Positions 22,900-34,317 of a stretch of DNA of 40,000 nucleotides are shown piece after piece. Under the pieces are notes generated by a model. It made no database searches and had not been told where the DNA came from. It saw only the letters and a program-made list of their open reading frames with translations. The position numbers were made by a program, and so were the translations under genes. Source of the DNA: Chrysomallon squamiferum (taxonomy: Eukaryota > Mollusca > Gastropoda > Neomphalida > Peltospiridae); NCBI GenBank assembly GCA_012295275.1, contig CM022670.1, positions 457,501 to 497,500 on the forward strand, in the 5' to 3' direction. How positions within the stretch are numbered: position 1 is the stretch's first letter; every line of letters starts with the position of its first letter.

Positions 22900-23131
22900 G
22901 TGAGTTTTTGTTTTTTAAATTTTGATCTTTAATGTATACGCTAGCTAACAAATTAATAAGTATGTTTGAGGAGGAAAACAATAACACAAAACAGCGGATT
23001 ATAACAATGGAAGACGAGCTTATAAAACAGGAAATTACGTAGAGCACCAGCGCATGCGCGTAAGACTTCGTTGGCAAACAAATACTTCTTTGGTTACGGT
23101 CCTTTCTGAAAAGGTGAAGAATGATTTCATT

Positions 23132-23196
23132 TAAAAAAAAAAAAAAAAAAAAATTATTATTATTATTATTATTTTTTTTTTTTTTTTTTTTTTTTT
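23132..23196. repeat. A tract, ATT repeat, T tract
   Basis: About 21 A, then ATT units, then about 24 T. The A and T blocks could pair into a hairpin. This lies directly left of the foldback at 23213. Confidence 0.9.
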
Positions 23197-23212
23197 GTGG
23201 AGGTTTATTCTA

Positions 23213-23338
23213 CTGAAATTTTTTTATTAAATAATATTTAAGAAATTACCAGGAATATTTTCAAATTGTTTTTAGGACTGCCTCCTAAAAAAAAGAAAAT
23301 ATTCCTGGTAAATAGTAAAATATTTAAGTTACATTCAG
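23213..23338. other. Foldback with a 66-nt perfect-stem hairpin core
   Basis: TTACCAGGAATATTTTC (23246-23262) pairs perfectly with GAAAATATTCCTGGTAA (23295-23311). Inside it TTTTTAGGA (23269-23277) pairs perfectly with TCCTAAAAA (23283-23291) around a CTGCC loop, with a small internal loop (6 and 3 bases). This gives 26 base pairs in 66 nt, the size and shape of an animal pre-miRNA. Weaker pairing continues outward to about 23213 and 23338 (CTGAAAT against ATTCAG). That extension is more typical of a MITE or foldback. The T-rich flank gives no further clue. Both readings are open. Confidence 0.55.
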
Positions 23339-23922
23339 CAATTGCTCATTTCGCCATACCATTCTTTTGCGTGTTCTTTCAAACGTACAAATTAATTGTA
23401 AATTAATGTGTGGTCATCGTTTTAAGGTGTAGATTGTAAATCATTTTTAACATATTCCCATTGCGCAAGTACGCCTGTCGTGGTCACGATTCCTGACTTC
23501 GTGTTAGAGTTAAATCTAAGTCATGGATATATTATATGTCTATTTTTTTATTATTATTATTTTTTTTAACATATTGTTTCCTCTAAATTCTCACGTTTCT
23601 GTTTTTGTTTCATATTCCAAGTAATGATATAGAATTTACTTTGTACAAGCCGCTAATTTGTCTTGGACACCTACTGGTTTAACCACTGCTCGTGTTTTTG
23701 TAACTGTTAGGCAATACGTCCCTTGGTATTAGCAGTACAAGTAAATGAAATACTGTTACGTAAAACAGGTAGCGGTATTTGGTATTCTGTGATCAGAGCT
23801 GAAAAGATCCAACAAATCACAATTAAAGTCGATAATTACAAGTAAACACGCTGTGACGTGTGTGTTAGGTTCAGATAAACTGAATGTCACTTATTTTACC
23901 TGTTGTGTATTCTGGAGATGGG

Positions 23923-24246
23923 GAAAAACAGAAATAACAACTAAAATATTATAACACATGTCACTGTGGCCTACAAGACATAAAAGAAATATTATTTACT
24001 GACGTTATTTTTGAATCATCGTAAATCTACCCTTTGTCTAAAGAGATCCATCGAGATCTTTTAAATGCAAATATTATGTTAACAACGAAAAAACAGAAAT
24101 AATTACTAAAATATTTCACTGCATGTCGCAATGGCCCCTACAAAAGAACTATTGTTTGCTGTCGTTATTTTTGAATCATCGCAAATTCGTCCTTTATTTG
24201 AAGAGATCCATCGAGGTCTTTTAAATGTAAATATTACCTTAACAAC
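23923..24246. repeat. Tandem pair of the octamer-containing element, copies B and C
   Basis: Two tandem units of about 160 bases. Each starts AAAAACAGAAATAA, runs through CGTTATTTTTGAATCATCG and AGAGATCCATCGAG, and ends at CTTAACAACG or GTTAACAACG. Copy B has ATGCAAAT (24065-24072). Copy C has ATGTAAAT (24225-24232). The 3' half matches copy A at 22085-22205, 1.8 kb away. No coding capacity is evident. The unit is a repeat family of unknown type or a duplicated regulatory module. Confidence 0.7.
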
Positions 24247-24249
24247 GGG

Positions 24250-24491
24250 ATCTGTTTCTGTGTCAGTACTGCCAAATTAGAAAAACGATAACAAAAGCAT
24301 ACAACACTTGTTTAGAGGATAAATTAACAAAAAGTCATGTTTAAATATTAGCAGACGGGCATCAGTATTGAATATTTGGAGAAAGGGAAAATTAACTACA
24401 GCAGTAATCACCTGCAGAAAATATAAACATATCAGTAGTATGAACTATAAATATATAAAACTATATATACTATAAACATGCATACACACAC

Positions 24492-24527
<36 letters not shown>

Positions 24528-24760
24528 ATACATACATATATACATACATAAATAAATACAAACATACATATATACATATATATAGATAGATAGATAGATG
24601 ATAGACACACACATACACATACATAACAAAACAAAGTTCAAAGTAAATTTAGCAATAACTATCAAATAAATAGAAAGACAGACGTATAGAAAGATAGACA
24701 TATTGATAGATAAACAAACAGATAGATAAACAAATGAATAAATAAAACAGAAAAATATAG
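24250..24760. repeat. Unique DNA then TATA/CATA/GATA microsatellites
   Basis: Unique to about 24430, then TA, CATA and GATA units from 24470 to 24625 and GATA/ACAAA units to 24750. The minus-strand 89-codon frame is repeat-derived. Confidence 0.85.
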
Positions 24761-24960
24761 TAGAAACAATAAATCAAATTAAGAATTTAATTTTTATGTC
24801 ACTGTGATTTCTCTTCTTCTAAATCAGTGAAAATTTTAATTAATTTTTTCTTTCTTCTGCTGCACTTAACGTCAGTAACAGCGTGCGAAAAAATGTTTCA
24901 TTATATCTTTTTATTCACCGTTAATCATCATTTATTCATGATTATTTTGTTGGATCCTTT

Positions 24961-25085
<125 letters not shown>

Positions 25086-25407
25086 CTCTCAAACACACAA
25101 CTATTAAATCAATAACTTAAAATCCAGTCTTGGAATTAAATTCATCTCTTTTCTGTCATTGCATTTTTTTACTTGACAAATTCCTATAATTTTGTTAAAT
25201 GAAGAAAAAAAAAAAAAAAAAATGTATGAGTAATTTTGGTTGACATGCAAATTTTGAGATCGTTCTGCCCACAATACAGAACAATAAAATAAAACAACAA
25301 CAAAACCTTCCAAAAATAAACTTCCTACACATACACGATACCAAGACTATCTCTAAATTCAGCACTAAGAATTTTCACCCACAATACAGAACAATAACAT
25401 ATACATG

Positions 25408-25439
25408 TGTGTGTCTGCGTGTTTTTATATTTATACACA

Positions 25440-25481
<42 letters not shown>

Positions 25482-25610
25482 TACACACAAACATACACAC
25501 AAACACACACACAAACATACACACAAACATACACACAAACAAACAAACATACACACAAACAAACAAACAAACATACACACAAACACACACACAAACAAAC
25601 AAACAAACAC
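25408..25610. repeat. CA and ACAA/CATA compound microsatellite
   Basis: Pure CA at 25436-25477, then AAACATACACAC units repeated with AAAC expansions to 25608. All three plus-strand frames and two minus-strand frames are open because the repeat lacks stops. None is a gene. Confidence 0.95.
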
Positions 25611-25842
25611 CAAGTCTGTAATAATGTTTTAGTTCGCACGTCAACCATTTTCACAAGAATAATAAACATCATGTTTTTTACTGTCTTCGAAGAGGTATAA
25701 ATATAAAAACATATCTTGCTGCTAATCTGTAAGAGTAGTCCACTGAATGTTGAAGCTAGTTTCGTTACTCGTTTTACAACTGATAAACTATAAAACCATG
25801 CATCTGAGGTATTGTTTAAATATATATAATCATTCGTTTAAT

Positions 25843-26157
25843 TCACAAAACATCAAAGATGCAGGACAACACAGTTAGGTTAACAACGGCAAAGCGAATC
25901 ACGTGACCAGACTCACGTGTCAGTGTGAGCCTGCAGCCAGAGATTGAGTTGAACTTAAAGTGTTTTGATCCAGTATTTCTCAAACGGAAGGTGGCTGTTA
26001 CCTCGCTGGAAGGCACGTTGAAGATGGAGCTGGAGGCGTGTCTGGCAGCAGAGGTTTTCTGAATTAGACAAAGTTTAATCTGGACAGCACCAGTGATACT
26101 CCAGGATGAAAGAGCGACAGCAAACTGAAATTGTTTTTCTATCTGACCTTGGACAAA
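25843..26157 (-). other. 104-codon open frame without Met, possible exon
   Basis: On the minus strand the frame is open between TAA (26158-26160) and TGA (25843-25845), with no usable ATG. An acceptor-like CTTTGTCTAATTCAG ends at 26059 and GAG|GTAACA at 26002/26001 is a moderate donor, defining a 57-base, 19-codon candidate exon KTSAARHASSSIFNVPSSE. The open frame continues well past the donor (TATFRLRNTGSKHFKFNS). Composition is GC-richer than the neighbourhood and not repetitive. No family is recognised. The SSSIF core recalls the SNIF/SDIF box of Jupiter/HN1 proteins only superficially. A chance frame in a GC-richer patch is quite possible. Confidence 0.2.
25899..25919. promoter_or_regulatory. 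Two CACGTG E-boxes 14 bp apart
   Basis: TCACGTGA (25899-25906) and CACGTG (25914-25919), about one and a half helical turns apart. This is the binding word of bHLH-zip factors (USF, MITF/TFE, MYC/MAX). They lie inside the GC-richer patch that carries the minus-strand open frame. Confidence 0.35.
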
Positions 26158-26227
26158 TTAGATACGTGTGTCCGATGGAGAAATCTGCATTAATGTTACA
26201 AAAACGCCTTAAAATCACAGTAATCTA

Positions 26228-26480
26228 TTATATATAGATAAATAAATTATATATTCATATGTACATACATGCATACACATACACACACACACACACACAT
26301 ATAAACATATATGAATACGTATACACATACAGAGACACAATTAAAAAGAAAGAATTAAGATAGATTTTATTATTTAAATGGATTAATAATCATCACATTA
26401 AGTATTTATTTATTTAACTTATTTATTTATTTATTTATTTATTTAACATAGTTATTTATTTATTTTTTTCTTTTATTTAA
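26228..26480. repeat. CATA/CA then TTTA microsatellites
   Basis: CATA and CA units at 26255-26330, then TTTA units at 26403-26470. No gene is present. Confidence 0.88.
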
Positions 26481-26715
26481 TTTAAAACACATCACGATCG
26501 TCTCACTGCCATTGTCACTGGTTTTATTTATCTACTTTTATAATAGGTGCTCTTTACAGCACTTCATACAGATGACACTGAGAAAATCATGACAGTACAC
26601 GTTTTGTTACAGTTTCATTATTTATCTGTTAAATCCAGTTCTGCTGGTATTGATTGACAAAACTGCCAAATCATGATACAAACGCAGCTTCCATTATGTT
26701 AAAGAGGGCGGTGAC

Positions 26716-26760
26716 GGAATGATACAACACGGAATGATACAACACGGAATGATACAACAC
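26716..26760. repeat. Three perfect copies of a 15-bp unit
   Basis: GGAATGATACAACAC is repeated exactly three times in tandem, with a following GAGTGTTCCC that does not continue it. It sits in unique GC-richer DNA, so it is a recent expansion and not a microsatellite. Confidence 0.95.
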
Positions 26761-26800
26761 GAGTGTTCCCGAGGTACGGGGAATCGTCAGGTGGATCGTC

Positions 26801-26843
26801 ACCGGGTTCCCGGTCAGCTACTTCCTGTGATAGTCACGTGACT
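26801..26843. promoter_or_regulatory. Two regulatory-type palindromes
   Basis: ACCGGGTTCCCGGT (26801-26814) is an inverted repeat with a two-base centre. AGTCACGTGACT (26832-26843) is a perfect palindrome containing GTCACGTGAC, the extended E-box bound by TFEB/MITF-type factors. Both lie just right of the 15-bp triplication in a GC-richer stretch (26700-26850). Confidence 0.35.
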
Positions 26844-26859
26844 CGTGAATGAAAAACTC

Positions 26860-27790
26860 AACTGTACGATTTTGTGCCTAGGGAAAGGTTCATGTAAAAA
26901 AAAGTATTGCTGCTAAATGTTAAGAGTAGTCTTTGGAATTAGATAGCTTTTTCTACCTTTACATATTTTTATTATATAATATTTATTATGCTCACACTAT
27001 AACCTTCTTATTGTACTGCATTCTAAAATCAAAAATGCATGAATACATACATACACACAAAGACATACATACACATTCGGGTATCTGTATGAAGATGTCA
27101 TCATGTGACCACCAAGGAATACCTGCACGGACACACTCTGACCATCTTACACGCACTAATCAAAACACACACGAACGTTCTGTGCGTGCAAGCACGTACA
27201 GCTTATTGATTGATTGATTGATGTTACCTGGAAATGCCTCTTAGATTAGACAATGTTTCTGTTTGCTGAAGAATTCCTTCTAAAGCGAACACAGCTCTAC
27301 ATTATATGCTAGTCCACAACCGTGTTATTCTTGTTTTGTTTGTTGATGTTATTCTTAGTTATCTGTTGTCGTCGTTGTATTGTTTTTAATGTTATTGTTG
27401 TTATTACTTTTATTATCATTATTGTTGTTATTTCTGTTGTTATTGTTATATTGTTACTGTTATTGTGTAAATATTTCAAATTTATTTGCTAGATGCAGGA
27501 AAATGCATCTCTTACTTTCTAGATTTAAAAACGTTCCAAGCAACTCTGGCCATTTGACCTGTCGATTACACATCACCCACCCACCCCACCGCATACAGGT
27601 TTCTGCGTACTGGTCTAATATATTAGATCTGTACGTTATCTGCGCTTGTTAATGTTCTTTCACTACCATTCGATAGTTTTATTTGTTTTATTTTCAACCA
27701 TAATGAAACTTGTTAACATAAACATAACGGACTATGTTTAAATTACCACTGTTCTAACGTGCTTCGTCTTGTTACATTTATTTACATTCA
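26860..27790. other. No recognisable gene
   Basis: Unique DNA with TTG/TTA triplets at 27340-27470 and TTGA units at 27206-27222. The frames at 26933-27217 and 27380-27652 have repeat-biased or mixed composition and no domain. Confidence 0.5.
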
Positions 27791-27793
27791 CAG

Positions 27794-27886
<93 letters not shown>

Positions 27887-27888
27887 GT
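27794..27888. repeat. (ATT)n microsatellite
   Basis: About 95 bases of pure ATT. The Leu and Tyr runs in overlapping frames are repeat products. Confidence 0.97.
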
Positions 27889-28095
27889 TTTATTATTTGT
27901 TGTGGTTGTGGTTGTCTTCGTCCTCATTTTTGTTACCGGGGCTGTTGTCATTATAATTTTTTTGTTTTGTTATTATTAATGAAATTGCTGTTATTATTTT
28001 GATGTTGTTTCAGTGGTAGAAGTAGTAGTAGTAGTCCTTTCATAAATATCGTTATTAAAAATTATATTTATTTTACTTTAAGTTGTCTTTATTTT

Positions 28096-28206
<111 letters not shown>

Positions 28207-28739
28207 AAGTCTATTTTAAATTTTTGTTTTATTATAAAAGTGTTTACTTCGCTTTTATTTTATTTACTGTTTGTAACCCACGCTTACTGATTTACTAAAT
28301 TTCCTGGAAGGCGAAACATTTTATCTTTTTGTGGAACGATATTTCGACATGTTTGCTTAACCCGGTAGAACATTCGACCGTTTTCACATAATTACGTTCC
28401 TTTTTTTTCACATCGATTTCATATTTTATATCTTCGTTTTATGCCGTTGACCTCATGAGGAAAGATAAATATGGCCCCAAAAGCTCCCTAATCGAATTTA
28501 GAACAGATTTTGCTAACGTAATCACTATTTGAGCAGATGGCCCAAAAGAAATAGATTGAAATGTGGGAATGGATACGGTTTCGGATGAAGTAATAAATAT
28601 GCATGTTGATAAATTTCACCGATCAGCACATAACTGCGGCTGCTGATAACAACAACAGCAGCAGCAGCAACAATAAAAGGAAACAAATCTTATGAAGTCG
28701 ATAATAATTATAATAATGACGATAATTTTAATAAATTAA

Positions 28740-29000
28740 CAAAAATAATAAAATAAATGAAATAAAATAAAATAAAATAAAATAAAATAAATACAACAGA
28801 AGAAAGACAGTAGAAATAATAAATCATTTATATCGTTTTGATTTCTTTTCTTTATAAATAAAAATATAAATGAATAAAAGCAGACAAACAAACAAACAAA
28901 CAAACAAACAAACAAACAAATTAATTAAAGAATTAGTAAATAAATAAATTAAATACACAAACAAAGAACCAAGCAAGTAAACACATAAACAAACAAAAAA

Positions 29001-29043
<43 letters not shown>

Positions 29044-29060
29044 AAAATAAATAAATAAAA
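28740..29060. repeat. AAAAT, AAAC and AAAT microsatellites
   Basis: AAAAT units at 28753-28791, AAAC units at 28884-28920 and AAAT units at 28990-29058. All are A-rich on the plus strand. Confidence 0.93.
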
Positions 29061-29379
29061 GATCGATTTGTTCGTATCTAACCAAATACATTCGTTCTTC
29101 GCTTTCCTTTGTTTCTCTCTGTCAAAGCGTGGAGCTAATTTTACATTTAAAGCAGCAACGTGAGTCAGAGCTGCTCGACTCTGTAGTCACAATCAGTTGT
29201 AATTGCTTTAAAAAATAATACTTAAAAATCAAACTGAGGAACTTTATGACCTGTTTGAACGTGCAGTTCTCTCAGTCTTTTTTACATATTTTAAAATGTT
29301 TTCTTAGTATCTGCGTTTCGCTTTTCTAGATGTGTCTGTTAAAATATTTCTTTGTATCTACATATGTCTGTCTGTGTAT

Positions 29380-29515
29380 GTTTCTATGTATGTGTGTATG
29401 TATGTATCTATGAATGTATCTACCTATCAGTCCATCCATCCAATCATCCACTCATCCATCCATCCGTCCATCTTTTTTTCTATCTCTCTATTTATCTCTC
29501 TCTCTATCTCACTGT
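29380..29515. repeat. Decayed TATG-ATCC-TC compound repeat
   Basis: TATG units (29384-29420), ATCC units (29431-29470) and TC/TCTA units (29480-29512) in that order, matching the cleaner compound at 24961-25083. The plus- and minus-strand frames here are repeat products. The sequence from 29060 to 29380 is unique and holds a possible acceptor (CTTTGTTTCTCTCTGTCAAAG ending 29127) with no good exon after it. Confidence 0.75.
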
Positions 29516-29727
29516 CTATTATCCAATTTAACTCAGTTATATTATTTAAACAAGTAATAAATATGTCGCTCGAATGACTTGAGATAAAATCTTTATGTTT
29601 CTGGTTTTCATTCATCAATAATGAGAGATTTGTCTCTTCATCTACACTGATATTTCTACAAGTGCAAGTGTACGACAGTGTTTTCACGTTTTAATCATTG
29701 GCATCGGTCAGAAATCCCATGTATATT

Positions 29728-30240
29728 GTTTATTTATTTATTTATTTATTTATTTATTATTATTATTGTTATTGTTATTGTTATTATTATGATTCATTTA
29801 TTTTTGTCTGTTTATTTATTTGTTTATTTATTTATTTGGCTGTTTGTTTATTCGTTTATTTATTTATCTGTTTATTTATTTGTTTGTTTATTTTTTGTTT
29901 GTTTATTTATATATCTATGTATATTAATTAAAACATCTGTAAGTATATACATACATACACACATTAATTAATTGTTTATAGTGATTTATTTATTTACCTG
30001 TGTAATTAATTAAATAATTTATTGATTTATGTTTTCATTCTTTCAATAGATAATATTTTTTTTCTTTGTTTCTTTATCATTTCTTTATTATTTTGTTCCA
30101 TCTGTCTTTCCATTTATCGTCAGTATTTATCTACTTATTTGTTGTTTGTTTGTCCTCCTTAATTAATTCTTTCACTTACTCGTCTCTTCTTTGTTTCATT
30201 TTACACTTTTTAAAAACATCTATAAATTTCCTTTTCTACT
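29728..30240. repeat. TTTA / TTTG-rich pyrimidine-biased region
   Basis: TTTA units at 29728-29757 and, mixed with TTTG/TTCG, to about 29910. TTA/TTG triplets at 29757-29790. Looser T-rich DNA continues to 30240. The Leu/Phe/Ile-rich frames are repeat products. Confidence 0.85.
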
Positions 30241-31600
30241 CGATACACTGAAATGTAAGTTATGTGTGGGTATTCCTTTCACTTCAGACAAGTCGTCATT
30301 TTAAAATTCCGTCTCGAACTTTCGTAATTTGCAAATCTGAATAATCCATTGCATAATGTGAAAAGGTTTTCATTATTTTTTGTTACTTCTCCGATTGATT
30401 TTCTAGGGATGTGGAATTTATCAATATTTTTTTTTTCGGCACGAATTTGTTTCTCAGATTATCTTCTTTTTTCTTCTCCCCGCAGTCGATTCTCTTTCCT
30501 AGGATCGTACTTTTCTCAGAATTCGTCTCTGTTTTTCTGAGTGCTTTATGTAATTCCTAAACTTTATTTTTTATTTTTTTTTCAATTTATTATTATTATT
30601 TTGTAATATATGTTTTCATTGGTAATATCTGAACGTGTTTTTATTTAATATCTCTATCTACAGTTTTACATATCATATCGATCATTCAGCTTTCTGCCGT
30701 AATTCTCTATTTTAAACATCAAATTAATTACAACCACCAGAGATATGTGAAATGGACATCGTGGAATGAATGACCAGTGCAGGAAGTTTGACGCCTCGGG
30801 CCTGGTTTTAGATTTAGATATTCACCACACAACCAGTTACACTAAACTAATACAACACATTCATCACTGCTTGGCCATGATGGCTCTCCAGACTACCACC
30901 TACTTAGCTACGTAACAGCTCAGACCCTGTATATTTTGTGTGGATTGAATGTAAATACTGAGAATGATTTAAAGGATTATTTACTTTTCTTCTTCTGTTT
31001 TGTACTTAGCTGTTTTCTTGTTTGTAATCGTTTAATTAGATTCATTACTTCACGCAGACAGACTCGTTTAAACATCTCTGAGACACAGTTTACCAACCTC
31101 GGTTTTCTTGCACCACAATCACATCGCGTTCTTTAATGCGTTTTGATTAAAACTTCTAAACATTCGTATATCTTGGTTAAACACCAATTTATATATTCTT
31201 GTTAAATGGATTTATTGATTTTCGTCAGTGTGATGAAGCTTATTTCGACCATCCTCGGGGCGACTCTGGTGTATCTCGTCGATGTGATTGTTTCAAAGAC
31301 AAAAGGTCTGGTAATGGATTTAGGCTCCGTCATTTTGACAGTTAAATATTTTTGAGTCCGTTGTTGAAAATTTTCTCGCCACTGTTTCTAGCAAATTAAC
31401 GAAATTAAAGGAGGGTGGTGACTTCACTTTAGGTCGTTCACCCACAACAAACAAGCTAAGATCTGTGCGCAAGTGGTAGGTTTATGAACTGTTACAATGT
31501 AAACAACTGTTCAGACCTTACTGCATAACAGATCCATCACAATGTTAGATTCAGTAATATGTAATGATAACAAAATAACGTAGTAACAACAGCAACAATA
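30240..31600. other. Unique DNA, no gene recognised
   Basis: About 1.3 kb of unique sequence. T-rich at 30360-30600, GC-richer near 30760-30930 and 31240-31330. Plus-strand frames at 30349-30540 and 30936-31136 have no recognisable domain. No convincing splice pair was found. Confidence 0.5.
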
Positions 31601-31890
31601 ACAACAACAATAACAATAATTGTAATAGTATGCTATAGCTGTACTTGTTTGTTTGTTTACTTATTATTATTTTATTTTAGGAATCTTACCAAAATATACA
31701 ATTATAATTATATGAAAACACATATGTATATTAATAATAATCATGATGAAGATGATAATGATGATTATTGTTATATTACTGTTGTTAATGGTATTATTAT
31801 TATTATTATTATTATATAGTAGTAGCAGAATAGTAGTAGTAGTGATAGTAACATTATTATTATTAGCAGTAGTATTAGTATTTGTATTCA
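31580..31890. repeat. AAC/AAT/TAG triplet-rich region
   Basis: AAC/AAT triplets at 31585-31622 and ATT/TAG/GTA triplets at 31730-31885. The Asn/Thr-rich minus-strand frame is repeat-derived. Confidence 0.85.
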
Positions 31891-32139
31891 GCATCCTAAG
31901 CTACCACTCTGTAACCTAATACATTCCAGTGATGAGTAAGAAACACAGCTCAGTTTTACAACACGTGACATGAACGCGACAATGAATTTAAATAATCAAA
32001 CAGCTCAGCGTAGGATCGATCGGGCAACCTGTCACATCTCCCACACACTGTTTTTAATTGAGCTGTGGTTCTTTTTACGTTTGTCGTAAATAATTACGTC
32101 AAATGTCAAAAACACGTTTAAGACAGTATTCAGTTACTC

Positions 32140-32228
32140 AGATTGATAGGTTTAGTCACCCTGGGATTTGAACTCGAATACGCATCTGAACCAAATCTGG
32201 CATCGTTACTAGGAAACCAGACTGATCC
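32140..32228 (-). mobile_element. tRNA-like fragment, possible SINE relic
   Basis: On the minus strand GAGTTCAAATCCCAGG (B-box GTTCAAATCC, at 32163-32173) follows, 27 bases after, a weak A-box-like TAGTAACGATG. The spacing is near that of a tRNA. The predicted stems do not pair, so an intact tRNA is ruled out by eye. A decayed tRNA-derived SINE head is likeliest. Confidence 0.35.
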
Positions 32229-32290
32229 AAATAATTGTATTTGTTTAGAATTTTATTAAAAATTTGGGCTAGTGATGTTATTTTAATTTA

Positions 32291-32291
32291 G

Positions 32292-32377
<86 letters not shown>

Positions 32378-32484
32378 CAGTGTAAGTTTAATTATGATCA
32401 TGTGTGATGGGTTTTTTTATGTCTGGATATTAGTTTTTTTTTTTTTTTTTTTTTTTTTTTATATTGGTAGATATCAGTACCACT

Positions 32485-32515
<31 letters not shown>

Positions 32516-32516
32516 T
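32291..32516. repeat. (AAT)n, T tract and (TTTA)n
   Basis: About 87 bases of pure AAT (32291-32377), a T tract of about 28 (32433-32460) and TTTA units (32484-32516). Confidence 0.96.
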
Positions 32517-32739
32517 CACCTCAATGCCTGTTTCGTTTTACAGAGGATCAGTATTTTAAATTAGTACATTACATATAACGCTATTTCAGTTACATATTCA
32601 CCTAAAGTATCCAAGTTCAGTTTTTAAACAATGTTCTCAATGTCGGACAAATACGTAACACATTTACTCAGTTCTGAACAAAATCTCTCAGTTATTCACC
32701 GCGGATAATTATTATCCACAAATTTCAATAAAATATTGG

Positions 32740-32753
32740 TGATGACGTCATCA
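32740..32753. promoter_or_regulatory. CRE inside a 14-bp palindrome
   Basis: TGATGACGTCATCA is perfectly palindromic around the full CRE. A degenerate X-box-like GTTACTATGCAAAC lies 22 bases downstream (32775-32788). Unique DNA surrounds it, from 32520 to 33000. Confidence 0.4.
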
Positions 32754-33034
32754 TGCTCAGCTTTCACCATCACTGTTACTATGCAAACAAATACATCTAT
32801 TGTTTCGTGTCACTAAGGTATTTCGCTTTCAAGACTTTGCACTTCAGTCTTCTGTTTTCATTTTCCAATTCAGCGGTTTTATTATTGGTGGAATCTTTAT
32901 GTCCAAATGAAAATAATGATCCTGTAAAGATGATATGAACGAAATATTAAAGAATATTAAGGCAATGACAGAATCAGTTAACAATCGATGATAGTAATGT
33001 ACTGTAAATCGTTTTTATTACTTTTACATGTTTT

Positions 33035-33620
33035 AATGTGAGACTTCATCATCACCATCATCATCAAAGTCTTGATCATTATTAGATTAATAATTATTAT
33101 CTTCATTTCAATAATCTGATCGTGATCTTCTTCTTTTCATCATCGTCATTATTACGTTATTGTTACTGTTGTCGTCGTCATTGTTGTCAGAAATACATAT
33201 TTACGTAACAGGAAGAAAAAAGATTAAATAGTTCCATCAGATTGTTTAGGCACTGTAGTAACAGAAGAACACCAATGATACCTTTCATAATGAAACTAAT
33301 AGTAACATTATTATAGTAGCAGTAGAAGTAGTAGTAGTAATAGTAGTGGTAGTAGTAGTTGTAATAGTTGTAGTAATAGTAATAGTTGTTGTAGTAAATA
33401 TAATAATTGGAGTAATGATGGTAGTAATAATAAAACTGAGTAATAATAGTAGTAGTATTATTGCAGGTAATAGGGTGATTGAACTTACATCTGAAGTAAT
33501 ATTATTAATAAAATTAGTAGTAATAGTAGCAGAAGTAGTACAAGCAGTTGTAGTATCATTAGCAGCAGTAGTAATAGCATTAATAGAAGTAGAAATAGAA
33601 GTAGTAAAAAAATCTAGCAA
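33035..33620. repeat. CAT/ATT then TAG/TAA triplet-rich region
   Basis: CAT/ATT/GTC triplets at 33040-33190 and imperfect TAG/TAA/AGT triplets at 33300-33610. The phase is kept for about 300 bases, which leaves frames open on both strands (Val/Ile-rich and Thr-rich). Both are repeat products. Confidence 0.85.
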
Positions 33621-34130
33621 CTGAAAGAAAAACTATTGTTTTATATGAAAGATATGTAGCGGGATATTTCTTACCGGTGATCTCAGAATCTTCGTACACA
33701 TTAATTTATCTTTCACATTCTGCAAACGAGATTTCTCTATCGACCACGTTGATAATTACACTGAATATTAGTGTGTTTTCTCCTCGAATCTCCCGTTCTG
33801 TTTGATACACAATATTCAGTAATAGTCTGGCTAGCTAATTTGTTTCTCTTCAAGCTGTAAAGTCTGTGTATTGATGTGTGTAAATGATATATGTTACAGA
33901 TGATACGTTCTATGGAATGCGGGGAAAAAATCACTGAAAGAGATTTAGAAAAGGAGATATTATATTTTAGCTGCGTTTCATGTTGTAAGAAGATTTCACA
34001 GAAAGATGCCAGTAAATAAAAATCACTACAAAGGAAAAATGATGATGTATAACTTTTAAACATGATGAGATATAATGTGAAGAAAAATAGCAGTTAAGTA
34101 AACATTTTTTTTCTTTTCGATTCATTATAT
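33620..34130. other. Unique AT-rich DNA, no gene
   Basis: A 108-codon minus-strand frame over 33737-34063 has no recognised domain and no splice support. Nothing else was seen. Confidence 0.45.
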
Positions 34131-34132
34131 AT

Positions 34133-34137
34133 ATGTA

Positions 34138-34217
<80 letters not shown>
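34133..34217. repeat. TATG then (TG)n microsatellite
   Basis: Short TATG units lead into about 75 bases of pure TG. Open frames on both strands run through it. Confidence 0.97.
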
Positions 34218-34221
<4 letters not shown>

Positions 34222-34317
34222 GTTAAGAGAGACAGACTGGTTGATTAAAAACACAACTTCAAGTTTGTTTTTGCTTTTCTGTCTGTTTTGTCTGAATATG
34301 GAAGGGAAGTTGCCCAC

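Noticed and set aside
25325-25700. Open frames on both strands rich in Thr-His or Cys-Val
   Set aside because: They come from a CA/ACAA compound microsatellite.
29107-29160. Micro-exon after the acceptor-like CTCTGTCAAAG, ending AAC|GTGAGT
   Set aside because: A 32-base exon with a poor exonic donor context and no frame support. The pyrimidine run may be part of the nearby T-rich DNA.
33285-33624. 111-codon Thr-rich and 92-codon Val-rich frames on opposite strands
   Set aside because: An imperfect TAG/TAA trinucleotide tract keeps phase and so leaves both strands open.
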